The position numbers and the translations under genes were made by a program. A stretch of DNA of 64,000 nucleotides from Neoechinorhynchus agilis (lineage: Eukaryota > Acanthocephala). This document shows positions 1 through 11,281 of the stretch, piece after piece. The stretch spans positions 9,114,001-9,178,000 of the forward strand of contig CM121341.1 in the NCBI GenBank assembly GCA_051530055.1, read 5' to 3'. Numbering within the stretch: position 1 is the first letter of the stretch; each line of letters begins with the position of its first letter. The notes under the pieces were generated by a model. It worked only from the letters and a program-made list of their open reading frames with translations. It was not told the DNA's origin and did not search any database.

Positions 1-3000
1 CGAAAAGCCTAATTTCTTATGGAACATTGCATTTTCCATACTTGAAACTAAAAGTTTTAAAGTGATTTCCCGTGCTTTGGTCAAACTTCCTTCCTCCCGA
101 ATGTCGTTTGCTCTGAAGGAAAACATTGACAAAGAATTTGAAGCATTTTTAGATTCGAAAAGCCTAATTTCTTATGGAACATTGCATTTTCCATACTTGA
201 AACTAAAAGTTTTAAATTGATTTCTCGTGCTTTGGTCAAAGTTCCTTCCCCCTCCCGAATGTCGTTTGCTCTGAAGAAAAACATTGACAAAGAATTTGAA
301 GCATTTTTAGATTCGAAAAGCCTAATTTCTTATGGAACATTGCATTTTCCATACTTGAAACTAAAAGTTTTAAATTGATTTCCCGTGCTTTGGTCAAACT
401 TCCTTCCTCCCGAATGTCGTTTGCTCTGAAGGAAAACATTGACAAAGAATTTGAAGCATTTTTAGATTCGAAAAGCCTAATTTCTTATGGAACATTGCAT
501 TTTCCATACTTGAAACTAAAAGTTTTAAAGTGATTTCCCGTGCTTTGGTCAAACTTCCTTCCTCCCGAATGTCGTTCGCTCTGAAGAAAAACATTGGCAA
601 AGAATTTGAAGCATTTTTAGATTCGAAAAGCCTAATTTCTTATGGAACATTGCATTTTCCATACTTGAAACTAAAAGTTTTAAATTGATTTCCCGTGCTT
701 TGGTCAAAGTTCCTTTCCCCCTCCCGAATGTCGTTTGCTCTGAAGGAAAACATTGACAAAGAATTTGAAGCATTTTTAGATTCGAAAAGCCTAATTTCTT
801 ATGGAACATTGCATTTTCCATACTTGAAACTAAAAGTTTTAAAGTGATTTCCCGTGCTTTGGTCAAACTTCCTCCCGAATGTCGTTTGCTCTGAAGGAAA
901 ACATTGACAAAGAATTTGAAGCATTTTTAGATTCGAAAAGCCTAATTTTTTATGGAACATTGCATTTTCCATACTTGAAACTAAAAGTTTTAAATTGATT
1001 TCTCGTGCTTTGGTCAAAGTTCCTTTCCCCTCCCGAATGTCGTTTGCTCTGAAGAAAAACATTAGCAAAGAATTTGAAGCATTTTTAGATTCGAAAAGCC
1101 TAATTTCTTATGGAACATTGCATTTTCCATACTTGAAACTAAAAGTTTTAAATTGATTTCCCGTGCTTTCAGTTCTTTCCCCTCCGAATGTCGTTTGCTC
1201 TGAAGGAAAACATTGACAAAGAATTTGAAGCATTTTTAGATTCGAAAAGCCTAATTTTTTATGGAACATTGCATTTTCCATACTTGAAACTAAAAGTTTT
1301 AAATTGATTTCTCGTGGTTTGGTCAAAGTTCCTTTCCCCCTCCCGAATGTCGTTTGCTCTGAAGGAAAACATTGACAAAGAATTTGAAGCATTTTTAGAT
1401 TCGAAAAGCCTAATTTCTTATGGAACATTGCATTTTCCATACTTGAAACTAAAAGTTTTAAATTGATTTCTCGTGCTTTGGTCAAAGTTCGTTTACCCCT
1501 CCCGAATGTCGTTTGCTCTGAAGGAAAACATTGACAAAGAATTTGAAGCATTTTTAGATTCGAAAAGCCTAATTTCTTATGGAACATTGCATTTTCCATA
1601 CTTGAAACTAAAAGTTTTAAATTGATTTCTCGTGGTTTGGTCAAAGTTCCTTTACCCCTCCCGAATGTCGTTCGCTCTGAAGAAAAACATTAGCAAAGAA
1701 TTTGAAGCATTTTTAGATTCGAAAAGCCTAATTTTTTTATGGAACATTGCATTTTCCATACTTGAAACTAAAAGTTTTAAATTGATTTCTCGTGCTTTGG
1801 TCAAAGTTCCTTTCCCCCTCCCGAATGTCGTTTGCTCTGAAGGAAAACATTAACAAAGAATTTGAAGCATTTTTAGATTCGAAAAGCCTAATTTTTTATG
1901 GAACATTGCATTTTCCATACTTGAAACTAAAAGTTTTAAATTGATTTCTCGTGCTTTGGTCAAAGTTCCTTTCCCCCTCCCGAATGTCGTTTGCTCTGAA
2001 GAAAAACATTGGCAAAGAATTTGAAGCATTTTTAGATTCGAAAAGCCTAATTTTTTTATGGAACATTGCATTTTCCATACTTGAAACTAAAAGTTTTAAA
2101 TTGATTTCTCGTGCTTTGGTCAAAGTTCCTTTCCCCCTCCCGAATGTCGTTTGCTCTGAAGGAAAACATTGACAAAGAATTTGAAGCATTTTTAGATTCG
2201 AAAAGCCAATTTTTTATGGAACATTGCATTTTCCATACTTGAAACTAAAAGTTTTAAATTGATTTCTCGTGCTTTGGTCAAAGTTCCTTTCCCCCTCCCG
2301 AATGTCGTTTGCTCTGAAGGAAAACATTGACAAAGAATTTGAAGCATTTTTAGATTCGAAAAGCCTAATTTCTTATGGAACATTGCATTTTCCATACTTG
2401 AAACTAAAAGTTTTAAATTGATTTCCCGTGCTTTGGTCAAAGTTCCTTCCTCCCGAATGTCGTTTGCTCTGAAGAAAAACATTAGCAAAGAATTTGAAGC
2501 ATTTTTAGATTCGAAAAGCCTAATTTCTTATGGAACATTGCATTTTCCATACTTGAAACTAAAAGTTTTAAATTGATTTCTCGTGGTTTGGTCAAAGTTC
2601 CTTCCTCCCGAATGTCGTTTGCTCTGAAGGAAAACATTGACAAAGAATTTGAAGCATTTTTAGATTCGAAAAGCCTAATTTCTTATGGAACATTGCATTT
2701 TCCATACTTGAAACTAAAAGTTTTAAATTGATTTCCCGTGCTTTGGTCAAAGTTCCTTCCTCCCGAATGTCGTTTGCTCTGAAGGAAAACATTGACAAAG
2801 AATTTGAAGCATTTTTAGATTCGAAAAGCCTAATTTCTTATGGAACATTGCATTTTCCATACTTGAAACTAAAAGTTTTAAATTGATTTCTCGTGGTTTG
2901 GTCAAAGTTCCTTTACCCCTCCCGAATGTCGTTCGCTCTGAAGAAAAACATTAGCAAAGAATTTGAAGCATTTTTAGATTCGAAAAGCCTAATTTTTTTA

Positions 3001-4185
3001 TGGAACATTGCATTTTCCATACTTGAAACTAAAAGTTTTAAATTGATTTCTCGTGGTTTGGTCAAAGTTCCTTTCCCCCTCCCGAATGTCGTTTGCTCTG
3101 AAGAAAAACATTAGCAAAGAATTTGAAGCATTTTTAGATTCGAAAAGCCTAATTTTTTTATGGAACATTGCATTTTCCATACTTGAAACTAAAAGTTTTA
3201 AATTGATTTCTCGTGCTTTGGTCAAAGTTCCTTTCCCCCTCCCGAATGTCGTTCGCTCTGAAGAAAAACATTAGCAAAGAATTTGAAGCATTTTTAGATT
3301 CGAAAAGCCTAATTTTTTTATGGAACATTGCATTTTCCATACTTGAAACTAAAAGTTTTAAATTGATTTCTCGTGCTTTGGTCAAAGTTCCTTTCCCCCT
3401 CCCGAATGTCGTTTGCTCTGAAGGAAAACATTGACAAAGAATTTGAAGCATTTTTAGATTCGAAAAGCCAATTTTTTATGGAACATTGCATTTTCCATAC
3501 TTGAAACTAAAAGTTTTAAATTGATTTCTCGTGCTTTGGTCAAAGTTCCTTTCCCCCTCCCGAATGTCGTTTGCTCTGAAGGAAAACATTGACAAAGAAT
3601 TTGAAGCATTTTTAGATTCGAAAAGCCTAATTTCTTATGGAACATTGCATTTTCCATACTTGAAACTAAAAGTTTTAAATTGATTTCCCGTGCTTTGGTC
3701 AAAGTTCCTTCCTCCCGAATGTCGTTTGCTCTGAAGGAAAACATTGACAAAGAATTTGAAGCATTTTTAGATTCGAAAAGCCTAATTTTTTATGGAACAT
3801 TGCATTTTCCATACTTGAAACTAAAAGTTTTAAATTGATTTCTCGTGGTTTGGTCAAAGTTCCTTTCCCCTCCCGAATGTCGTTTGCTCTGAAGGAAAAC
3901 ATTGACAAAGAATTTGAAGCATTTTTAGATTCGAAAAGCCTAATTTCTTATGGAACATTGCATTTTCCATACTTGAAACTAAAAGTTTTAAATTGATTTC
4001 CCGTGCTTTGGTCAAAGTTCCTTCCTCCCGAATGTCGTTTGCTCTGAAGGAAAACATTGACAAAGAATTTGAAGCATTTTTAGATTCGAAAAGCCTAATT
4101 TTTTCATGGAACATTGCATTTTCCATACTTGAAACTAAAAATTTTAAATTGATTTCCCCTACTTTGGTCAAACTTCCTTTCCTGC
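1..4185. repeat. Tandem satellite, 151-160 bp unit, 27 copies
   Basis: Successive copies of the anchor CGAAAAGCCTAATTT begin at 1, 156, 314, 469, 624, 783, 934, 1092, 1243, 1402, 1561, 1720, 1880, 2039, 2199, 2357, 2512, 2667, 2822, 2981, 3141, 3301, 3461, 3619, 3774, 3932 and 4087. The unit length varies mainly through a C-rich tract (CTTCCTCCC versus CTTTCCCCCTCCC) and a short T run. The array runs off the left edge, so its true size is unknown. Units 1561-2600 and 2822-3860 share length order and diagnostic variants, giving an 8-unit higher-order period of about 1,261 bp. Long open frames on both strands arise because some units are 159 bp, a multiple of three; I do not read them as genes. 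It directly abuts the sphingomyelin synthase exon and is probably intronic. Confidence 0.95.
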
Positions 4186-4227
4186 TCAAAAAGCAGTCTC
4201 TAGAGAGCATTCATGTTTTTTCGATAG

Positions 4228-4985
4228 AACTCCTCAAACCGAATTTCTGGCTCTTCTACCATTGCGAATCGTGGTTCAATGTTCTAATAAGCCAAGGCTT
4301 AGACATCTACGGCAGTGATATGTGTGGCGACTACATATTCAGTGGTCATACCTGTATGCTGGTTATTCTGGCTCACTTCATAACGGAATACGTTAGTGAT
4401 AATTGTGTACTATTCCGATTGCTTGTGTGGTTCACTTGTGGAAGTGGAGTGGTGTGTATATTGGCGGCACATTTCCACTACACAGTCGACGTGGTTCTAG
4501 CAGTGGTGATTGCTTCAAGATTATTCGTTTACTACCATTCGCTGTGTCAATGTCCAGTGATGTTCGAGTCTTCAATTCGACAACGATTCATTTATCAGAT
4601 TCCTCTGTTCTATTTTGCCGAGAACGAATCCACGTGCGAACTACGATCAAGAGTTCGAGGAGCTGTACAAATCCCACCGTCGTTTGTTTCGGCAATTGGC
4701 CGATTGCGACGACAGTTCGGATTCGGTCAGCGGGTCGGAATGAGTAGCGCTAGGAGGAAACGCGTTGCCACTGGCGATGCCAATGCAGGGGGAGGAGGAG
4801 GTATTGGTGCGAATAGTCACCATCTCCGTCTGCGCCGTAACGATGATTCTAACGAAACTGTCAGTCTCATCTGTCCACAGTCAACACGAATAGCTGCCGC
4901 GGTTAATATTGAGGCGGAGGAGGATGATGAAGCGATGGCACGGAGAAACTCCGTGGTTCTTGTAATCGAGAACGATGAATTGTAA
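4228..4985 (+). CDS. Sphingomyelin synthase-like protein, C-terminal exon
   Basis: The last exon of a sphingomyelin/ceramide-phosphoethanolamine synthase-type enzyme, which moves a phosphocholine-like headgroup from phosphatidylcholine to ceramide in Golgi or plasma membrane. Visible family signatures are DMCGDYIFSGHT, with the catalytic His of SGHT, and AAHFHYTVDVV, with the second His and the Asp, so the His-His-Asp triad is intact. Hydrophobic segments between and after these fit the last membrane helices. The tail is unusual: a Gly run near 4790 and an acidic stretch (AEEDDEA) before the stop at 4983-4985. The exon start is inferred from the acceptor TTTTTTCGATAG at 4216-4227; another possible acceptor ends at 4196. 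Upstream exons are outside the window, beyond the satellite. No intron is visible within this exon. Confidence 0.85.
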
Positions 4986-5028
4986 TGAGCACGAAGTGTA
5001 ACAGTGAATTTGTTTCGGAGGACTTTTT

Positions 5029-5355
5029 TCAGACATACGGGCGATAAAATGGTTCTGCTGACGATATGATAGAGTGCGAATTTGTAAAAATTGAAATGAC
5101 TAAAATGCGAGTGCGGGATTTTTGAACGAAAAAAGGAACGTGGCTTACCTCCGTTTCCTCGCTCTCCCTTTTCTTTGAAGAGTGTGCGTAAAAAATGAGA
5201 GCTGTACGACCTAAATGACTAATGCGCTTTTTAGAGAATGTAAGCTTGAAATTTACCGGAAAAAAGAACTTATCACGTAGAAGGATCTTAGAAAATCGGA
5301 CAATCACATCTTCGGTTTCCGCGGCGGTCGATTTTTGAGGTTTCTTATTTGACAT
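5029..5355 (-). CDS. Unidentified ORF or exon, possibly spliced
   Basis: A 108-codon frame begins MSNKKPQKSTAAETED on the minus strand and faces the end of the synthase gene. A good donor (GTAAGC) lies near 5147, and a second possible donor (GTAAAT) follows the residues DKFFFP, so the real exon may be shorter than the frame. The first 50 bases of coding sequence recur, diverged, at about 5691-5744 on the same strand, so this could be part of a dispersed repeat rather than a gene. I do not recognise the protein. A weak resemblance to the amino end of SEC62 was considered but is not strong enough to name it. Confidence 0.2.
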   Translation of the reverse strand: MSNKKPQKSTAAETEDVIVRFSKILLRDKFFFPVNFKLTFSKKRISHLGRTALIFYAHSSKKRESEETEVSHVPFFVQKSRTRILVISIFTNSHSIISSAEPFYRPYV

Positions 5356-5920
5356 TTGTGTTGTTGTCGATTGGATTACAACAGAATTGATAATAAAAAG
5401 GATTCAATCAGTCCACTTTAATATGCGATCCTTCTCTCTCAATCAAGAAAAACACGAATTTGGGTTTCAAGCGTGTTTTTGGTAAAGAACAAATATTTCG
5501 AAAGACGATGCCTTACCTAATCAATCATTGTAAATTAGTCTAAGTGACTAGCAATTTAATACTTGTTAACCGGCAGGATCTTCACCAAAATTCTTACATT
5601 TATAAACTGGTAAATGATTTTTGACTTTAATGCATTTCGACCCAACCATCCTGTTCTTGGAGCACATTCCGGGTATTTTTTCTGCCACTCACAATCACAT
5701 ATTTAGTTTCCGCAGCCCTCGATTTTTGAGGTTTCTTACTAAAACCAACAGATAGTCTTTGGACATTAGTCAAAAAAAGTTGGCGATGCGATTATCCGGA
5801 AGGAGTCTGCGTTTGTGCAAATATTTGGATAATGCGCATTTTCCTCTAATGGTTTTGTCGCCATCGAAAAGAAAATGGGGTTAAAAAGTAGAAATGAAGT
5901 ATGGTAGGACTCACCCCTGA
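5356..5920. other. Intergenic, partial duplicate of neighbouring ORF start
   Basis: AT-rich sequence with no convincing gene. Positions 5691-5744 repeat, diverged, the first codons of the minus-strand ORF at 5355 (compare 5301-5357), which indicates a local duplication or a dispersed repeat. Confidence 0.5.
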
Positions 5921-6470
5921 TGGCGAGAATTCGCAGCTCTTTAATTTCAGATTCTCGTGACCTGGTGAACCGAACTCGATTGGCGGCAGTCTCCACACGA
6001 AACTCACGACTCGTCGAAGTGAACGCAATTCTCTTAGTTGCGCCTTGAATACTGTGAATGCTTACCGAATCGATAGCCGTCGTAGACCGGACGGTATCAT
6101 AGTATTCCCGCGGCGAGGAGAGGCAAATGCCTTCTCTTGGACGCCGTTTGCAGCCAGCAACATAAAATTCGCCACTGTTAAAACGAAGGGGGAGCAGTGA
6201 CCGCCGCGGAGGACCGCAAAAAGATCAAATACAGGGACCTGAGTCGAAATCATTATTTTGTTTCCTTTGGCGTCGTGACGCTCTGGTCGTTTGGTATTGC
6301 GGCGCAGGACATGGTCAAGATATTGAGACAAATCACTGGCGATCTGAGATCAGGAGCAATCCTCCAACAAAACATAAGTCTAACTCTACAATGGGAGGGA
6401 ACGCTGAATCCTTCCTTTCGACCGTTACACCAGGACGGCAGCTGAGTGATCCAGAAAGGCGGTGGTGTGA
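5921..6470 (+). mobile_element. Reverse transcriptase (non-LTR-like) C-terminal remnant, copy 1
   Basis: Plus-strand translation gives pieces of the C-terminal part of a reverse transcriptase family common in invertebrates: ARIRSSLISDSRDLVNRTRL, RIDSRRRPDGIIVFP, then AAEDRKKIKYRDLSRNHYF and QNISLTLQ. The order is right but the cysteine-rich middle part seen in the copy at 7046 is missing, so this copy is internally deleted as well as truncated. It ends in a conserved 3' tail (GATCCAGAAAGGCGGTGGTG near 6450) shared with the copies at 17.8 and 60.8 kb. No ORF survives over the whole remnant. Confidence 0.75.
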
Positions 6471-6784
6471 ATGTTTGTAAGCTCTTCACAGCCTCAAAAA
6501 TGGGTATGCTGGAAGATTCTATTTTTATCTCAGTTCAGTTACGAATTCATTAACTCGCATACTCACACAAAATAAAGAAAAACGTCAAAGGAACACGATA
6601 TCTCGTGCGCGCCTATACTTTTATCAGATGTTGCGAGAACGTTCGATTAAGCGAGGAAAACGCCGTAAATTTCACTTATTTTTTAAAATACATTCTTTAA
6701 TAATTATAGTTACACTTTTTAAGAACAAGATAAAAATTCAAGACATTTTTGTTTACCGCAACGAACGTTGCGATTTTTTGAAAC

Positions 6785-6916
6785 GACCGAGAGGGATCGC
6801 TAAAGGCCGATTTATATTTCAATTGATGGAATCAGTAATTATCAATTCTATTGTTCAAAATTAGGTAATCTTAAAAATCAGTCGAAATACACATTCGCAT
6901 TTAACGATCCCTCTCG
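6785..6916. repeat. Short inverted repeat
   Basis: CGAGAGGGATCG near 6788 is matched by CGATCCCTCTCG near 6905, about 105 nt apart in AT-rich DNA. This may be the ends of a small MITE or chance; the stems are only 12 bp. Confidence 0.4.
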
Positions 6917-7045
6917 GCTGCTGACAAGCGACCAAAATAATAACATATATAACCATGCGAATGCAATCCTCAATAAAATATTCTAAAAATTATCTGAAAA
7001 TTCAATAAATCATAATTCAAGCTATTAAAATAACAAAGGTATATA

Positions 7046-7817
7046 GTGATCACGATGCTGTGCGATAGAGTCCATGAACTTTCGTCACACGAGGCTCTAT
7101 TTCTGATCAAGAATACCCTCTTCATCCCGGAACTACTTTATAAACTGCGCACGGCTTCCTTCGTCAAGCACGTCGATAAGTTAAAGAAGCTTCATTGCCT
7201 GTATCGTCCGGTGGTTTGGGTATTCTAAAAGCAGTAGATGTGTCGTTGCCCGCGTTTTTAGGATCATTCGAACTGGGTTGGGATCTGGTAAAACGTATAT
7301 CGGGACCAATGTTCTGTTTTGCGGACGAATTTCTAGTAGCTGTCCATAAATGGTGGGAGAATACGGGTTATTACCAAGTTCCCGTGAATGGTCTAAAGCA
7401 GTCCATCTGGGATAAACTTTCAGTCGCCCGAGCTCATAGTTCTCTAATTTCAGGCTCTCGCGACGAGGTCGACCGGGCTAGATTGCTGGCAGTCTCTGCA
7501 AGAGAATCGGGAGCATGGTTAAAAAACCCATTGCATCAGTGGGAACACTCCTCGTAGACGAAACAGTTCGGATCGGAGTTTCCCTCAGATTAGGTCTACC
7601 GATTTGTGTCGAACATCGTTGCCGGTGTGGAATGATTGTGGATCCACTGGGGGGACATGGCCTTGTTTGCAACAAATCAGGGGATCGTTTCTCACGGCAT
7701 TCTGAATTGAACGACGTAATTTCGCGTGCTCTAAATACGATGAACGTCCCGAACATTTTAGAGCCAAACAACCTGTGCAGGCTTGATGGTCGTCGTCCTA
7801 CATGTCATCGTAGTTGA
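7046..7817 (+). mobile_element. Reverse transcriptase (non-LTR-like) C-terminal remnant, copy 2
   Basis: The best preserved copy of the family in the window. Recognisable blocks in order are LIKNTLFIPELLYKLRTASF, GGLGILKAVDVSLPAFLG, SLISGSRDEVDRARLLAVSA, IASVGTLLVDETVRIGVSLR, HRCRCGMIVDPLGGHGLVC and LEPNNLCRLDGRRP. The cysteine-histidine block (CRC, HGLVC, RHSELND) typical of the post-RT domain is intact. The catalytic RT domain upstream is gone and the reading frame is broken, so this is a 5'-truncated dead copy. I place it with non-LTR retrotransposons from its RVT_1-like relatives, not from a seen RT core. Confidence 0.8.
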
Positions 7818-7960
7818 CAAATTTTTTTACCAAAAGTTAGTTTAACTTCCTTAAAAAAGCATAAGACAATCGCATTAATAAACTGAAATGGTACAGCAGC
7901 AAAAAATAACGGCATTTAAAAAATAGTCGAAAAAGACGGAGTACTTTTTAAAAACGAATA

Positions 7961-8149
7961 TTAAAGTTTCTGACGAAATTGTGAATCCATAATCAGAGGA
8001 GGCCTATTTACCGGTGTATAATTTGCCCAAAGATAAAATAATGCGGCAACCAAATCAACCAGAGTTCCAGCGAGAAAATACTCCATCAATCGAAAACACA
8101 AACCAGCGCATAAAAAGTGAGCGGTAATGCTAACTTCTTTAGCTTCCAT
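7961..8149 (-). CDS. Hypothetical small hydrophobic protein (62 aa)
   Basis: A single-exon frame starting MEAKEVSITAHFLC with two hydrophobic stretches (about residues 9-27 and 28-44) and a polar tail ending SQFRQKL. The pattern suits a small two-pass membrane protein. I do not recognise a family, and it stands between retrotransposon remnants with no supporting splice signals, so it may be chance. Confidence 0.25.
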   Translation of the reverse strand: MEAKEVSITAHFLCAGLCFRLMEYFLAGTLVDLVAALFYLWANYTPVNRPPLIMDSQFRQKL

Positions 8150-8589
8150 TTATTAAATAAAATCATCTTGGTACATATACACCCAGATATTAAAAGAATA
8201 TATGATATACAGTTCGATCTTCTCGGCGATAAAGTCTACATTGTTTTATACGGACGATCTTTGATCAATGACAAAATAATTCATTAAGAACCATCTAGAA
8301 ATCTGACTGCAGTGGAAAATTGAACGCTATGATTGAAAAAAATGTGAATCCTATTAGCCATTCGCTCATAAAATTGCCAATTTTGTTCATGAACGAATTC
8401 TTGAAATTTTAAGATCTTAATGATTTTTAGCCGAATCGGAGATGATTTTGAGCTAACGGAAAATTTTCATTTGCGATTAACTTCGAATAACGATTGGGAA
8501 AAAATTAGGTTTGTCAATAACGCGCTAATTTGTTATCTGATAAACCCACGAGTTCTGATTTGTTAAATGAAGGCCGTTGTTGGTTTTGG

Positions 8590-9250
8590 CGTGTAGTACG
8601 AATCCGGTGGGGGGATGTCCCTTCGGGTTAGAGATTGGCGGATATTGTTTGCCGGAGAGTTTGTGAGGTTGGGTCTTTCGTTCGATTCGTTTCGGGTCTC
8701 GATATCCGAGAACATTGGGTAGTATGGAAAAAGGAGCGGAGGCTGAGGAAGGATGAAAGAGCGGAAAAAATCAACTGTAAAAATTTTAGATGCTCTTCTT
8801 CTTGAAACATTTCAGCGAGGGATAGAAAGATAAAGCCGAAGTAAAATTTGTAGAGGTCGAGTGAAGGGATTTCCAAATGTCGGAGGCGTTTGAGGAGATA
8901 AATTTTAAAAGTGTTGTGCTTGAGGGAGAGAGGGATGTGCGAGTCTAATTTCAAATTTGATTGAAATTGGAGACCCACAATTCATAGGGGGGTTACTCGT
9001 AGGATGGCATTTAGAGGCTCAGGGGAGAATGTAGAGTTTCAGGAGAATGAAGAGATCATATCGAAGCATTTAGAGAAATTCCGGTGGATTTTGGGATTGG
9101 TGCAGAAATCTTTTATGTGTGTGACTTCGTTAGAGTTTAAGGAAAGGGAGAGGTGGTGAATGGGTGATGAGGGTGATATCGTCGACGTTTAAGAAGAGTT
9201 TAGAGTGAGAGGAAAGAGGTTTGAAGTCGTTAAGGAAAATATTAAAGTCG
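8590..9250 (-). mobile_element. LINE reverse transcriptase remnant (CR1/Jockey-like)
   Basis: Minus-strand translation in shifting frames gives FNIFLNDFKPLSSHSKLF followed by VDDITLI, a decayed form of the catalytic F/Y-ADD box of LINE reverse transcriptase. Downstream comes LGLQFQSNLKLDSHIP and YLLKRLRHLEIPSLDLYKFY, matching the thumb segment after the RT palm (usual form LKRLRxFGLPxxDLxxxYxxYIRPxLEY). Several stops and frame changes make it inactive. It is a different family from the other RT remnants here. Confidence 0.65.
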
Positions 9251-10690
9251 ATTACTCATATAAATCAATCTAAATTTTAAGAGCTACAATACGCTTTGAA
9301 GACGTGAATCTCGTACTGAAAGTGTAGAATGGTCGCCTTGATAAGTTCTAATAGAGTTTACATCGCGATCCAAAGAACCATGATAAAATTTCCATATTCT
9401 ACTCCCAAGTTTACATTTTTATAGAGAATTATAATAATTGATTGATTTATTTGGGCCTTCGCGTAGGCCGAAAATTATCAAATATTATAATACCCGCTAT
9501 AAAAAAAGTAAATGATGAACATCTTTACGAAAACTCTCAAGCTTCCCGATTCGAGAAGATGTGTAAAATATTATAAGAATTATGAAAAAAGAAGTTGACA
9601 ATAAAGTCTATTGTATTCCATAGAATCAAAAGGCATTGAAACTGTTTTTTGAAAATGGCAGTTATGATTGCTGAGAAATCGCCAGTTCGTTCAGGTGTTC
9701 CGAATTGACGTGTCTTCATAAAATATTGTTTGAAGATTGAACTGTTCATAATGGTTGAATTCTTGTATTTTCCTTTGAAAACAACGTTGATCAAAAGGCG
9801 TACAAGATTGTGCCTCCGAAAACAATCAGATTTAAAAAATCATTTCAATTTTTCTAGGCCATAAAACAATTATAAAATATTAAAACCTTGATATCGATAA
9901 TTTTTTGTATAACGGCACAATAAGAACAAAATAATCAAGTAGTTTTCACGGCAAAACACAAGCGTAATGAAGCTCCGAACAAGGGTTCAATTCTGAAATT
10001 GCTACTTTTTTTTGAGAAAACGCAAAACCGATCAAAGATTGATTTTGAAGAAATAAAAGAACAAAATTTAATGAATAGACCACGTCCGATTCAAAAACTA
10101 ATTGTAAACTTTAACAATTAAAAATTAAGTAATCTGAAAAAGCAATAAAAAACATTATTGAGTAAAAACATGCGAGAAATCCTTTTTTAAGAATAAGATG
10201 TTTAAAAGATTTAATTTCCTCGTTTAATTTGTTTCCTGTGCACCAAGCTAAAACCCAATCAAAAAAGGCTTTTCGCTCGTTTCATGTGCTCTAAGCTGAC
10301 ATCAATTTTTCTCTAGGTTCTGAAATATTTCTGTATTGAATAGCAAAGTCTCAAGGCGACTGATTTGTGATTTGGATTGTTTAAAAAAACGAGGAGCCAC
10401 GGCGTAATGTGACGATTTCACTATAAAAATTCTATTTCGTTCAGAGAATCAAAAACGTAAACCTTTAATGAAAACTAACCATTTAATGAACGATTGTAGA
10501 TGATTCTTAAAGGAGTTAAATCCTTGCGGTTTGATTATTTAACGCTAAAAGGTCATCGCAGAAACTATGATCTAAAGGACCGGCACGATCAAAGAACAAC
10601 GATTCTAGGGGAAAGAATTCAATTATCCGAACGGTCAATGTATTCTGAATTTGTCTTCGGAAATTAAATTCTTCTACGAACTTTGTATTT
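9251..10690. other. AT-rich stretch without recognised gene
   Basis: No frame with coding character. A dispersed repeat piece lies at about 9700-9830 (shared with 17.1 and 24.3 kb), and a short palindrome GGCCTTCGCGTAGGCC lies near 9455. Confidence 0.5.
9650..9830 (-). repeat. Dispersed repeat, copy A (others at 17.1 and 24.3 kb)
   Basis: Contains GATTGAACTGTTCATAA, also found near 17122, and GATCAAAAGGCGTACAAG followed by CCTCCGAAAAC, found inverted near 24340 (CTTGTACGCCTTTTGATC). Probably a MITE or decayed transposon end; no coding content. Confidence 0.5.
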
Positions 10691-11248
10691 TCTTTCAATT
10701 ATTTGCTGTACTCCTTTAGTTTGATTCTGGCTAAAATATCCCAAATCTCAGTGAATTTTCATTTCGTGAGTCCAATCGATCACGAATTATTGCATTAGAC
10801 TTTCGCCAATATTTGAGAGACGTCCAGCTACGATTTATTTGGGCAATGGAGTCGATGATTTGTGTTCAATGATTAACGCCCTTTGACTAAGTCTAATTTT
10901 CATCATTTATTTTGACTTGTCTTTCTAAAAGGTTGAACGTTAGCCTAAACTTCCTTATGAATTTTCTTTCAATTATTTCCTGTACTCCTTTTGTTTGACT
11001 CTGGCTAAAATATCCCAAATCTCAATGAATTTTCATTTCGTGAGTCCAATCGATCACGAATTATTGCATTAGACTTTCGCCAATATTTGAGAGACGTCCA
11101 GCTACGATTTATTTGGGCAATGGAGTCGATGATTTGTGTTCAATGATTAACGCCCTTTGACTAAGTCTAATTTTCATCATTTATTTTGACTTTTCTTTCT
11201 AAAAGGTTGAACGTTAGCCTAAATTTCCTTATGAATTTTCTTTCAATT
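10691..11248. repeat. 274-bp tandem duplication upstream of the RhoGAP gene
   Basis: TCTTTCAATTATTT starts at 10691 and again at 10965, with about 270 nearly identical bases following each; the same TCTTTCAATT starts a third, truncated copy at 11239. The unit ends (TTCTTTCTAAAAGGTTGAAC) 30-70 nt before the ATG at 11282, so the duplication covers the probable promoter and 5' leader of the next gene. Confidence 0.85.
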
Positions 11249-11281
11249 CTTACTTTTCTTTCTAAAATGTCATAGTCTTAG

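Noticed and set aside
81-4210. Many 60-180 codon frames on both strands in the satellite
   Set aside because: They are translations of the repeat itself, open because some units are multiples of three; both strands are equally open and no splice or start context is conserved.
6628-6864. 78-codon plus-strand frame
   Set aside because: Low-complexity AT-rich translation with no motif or splice context.
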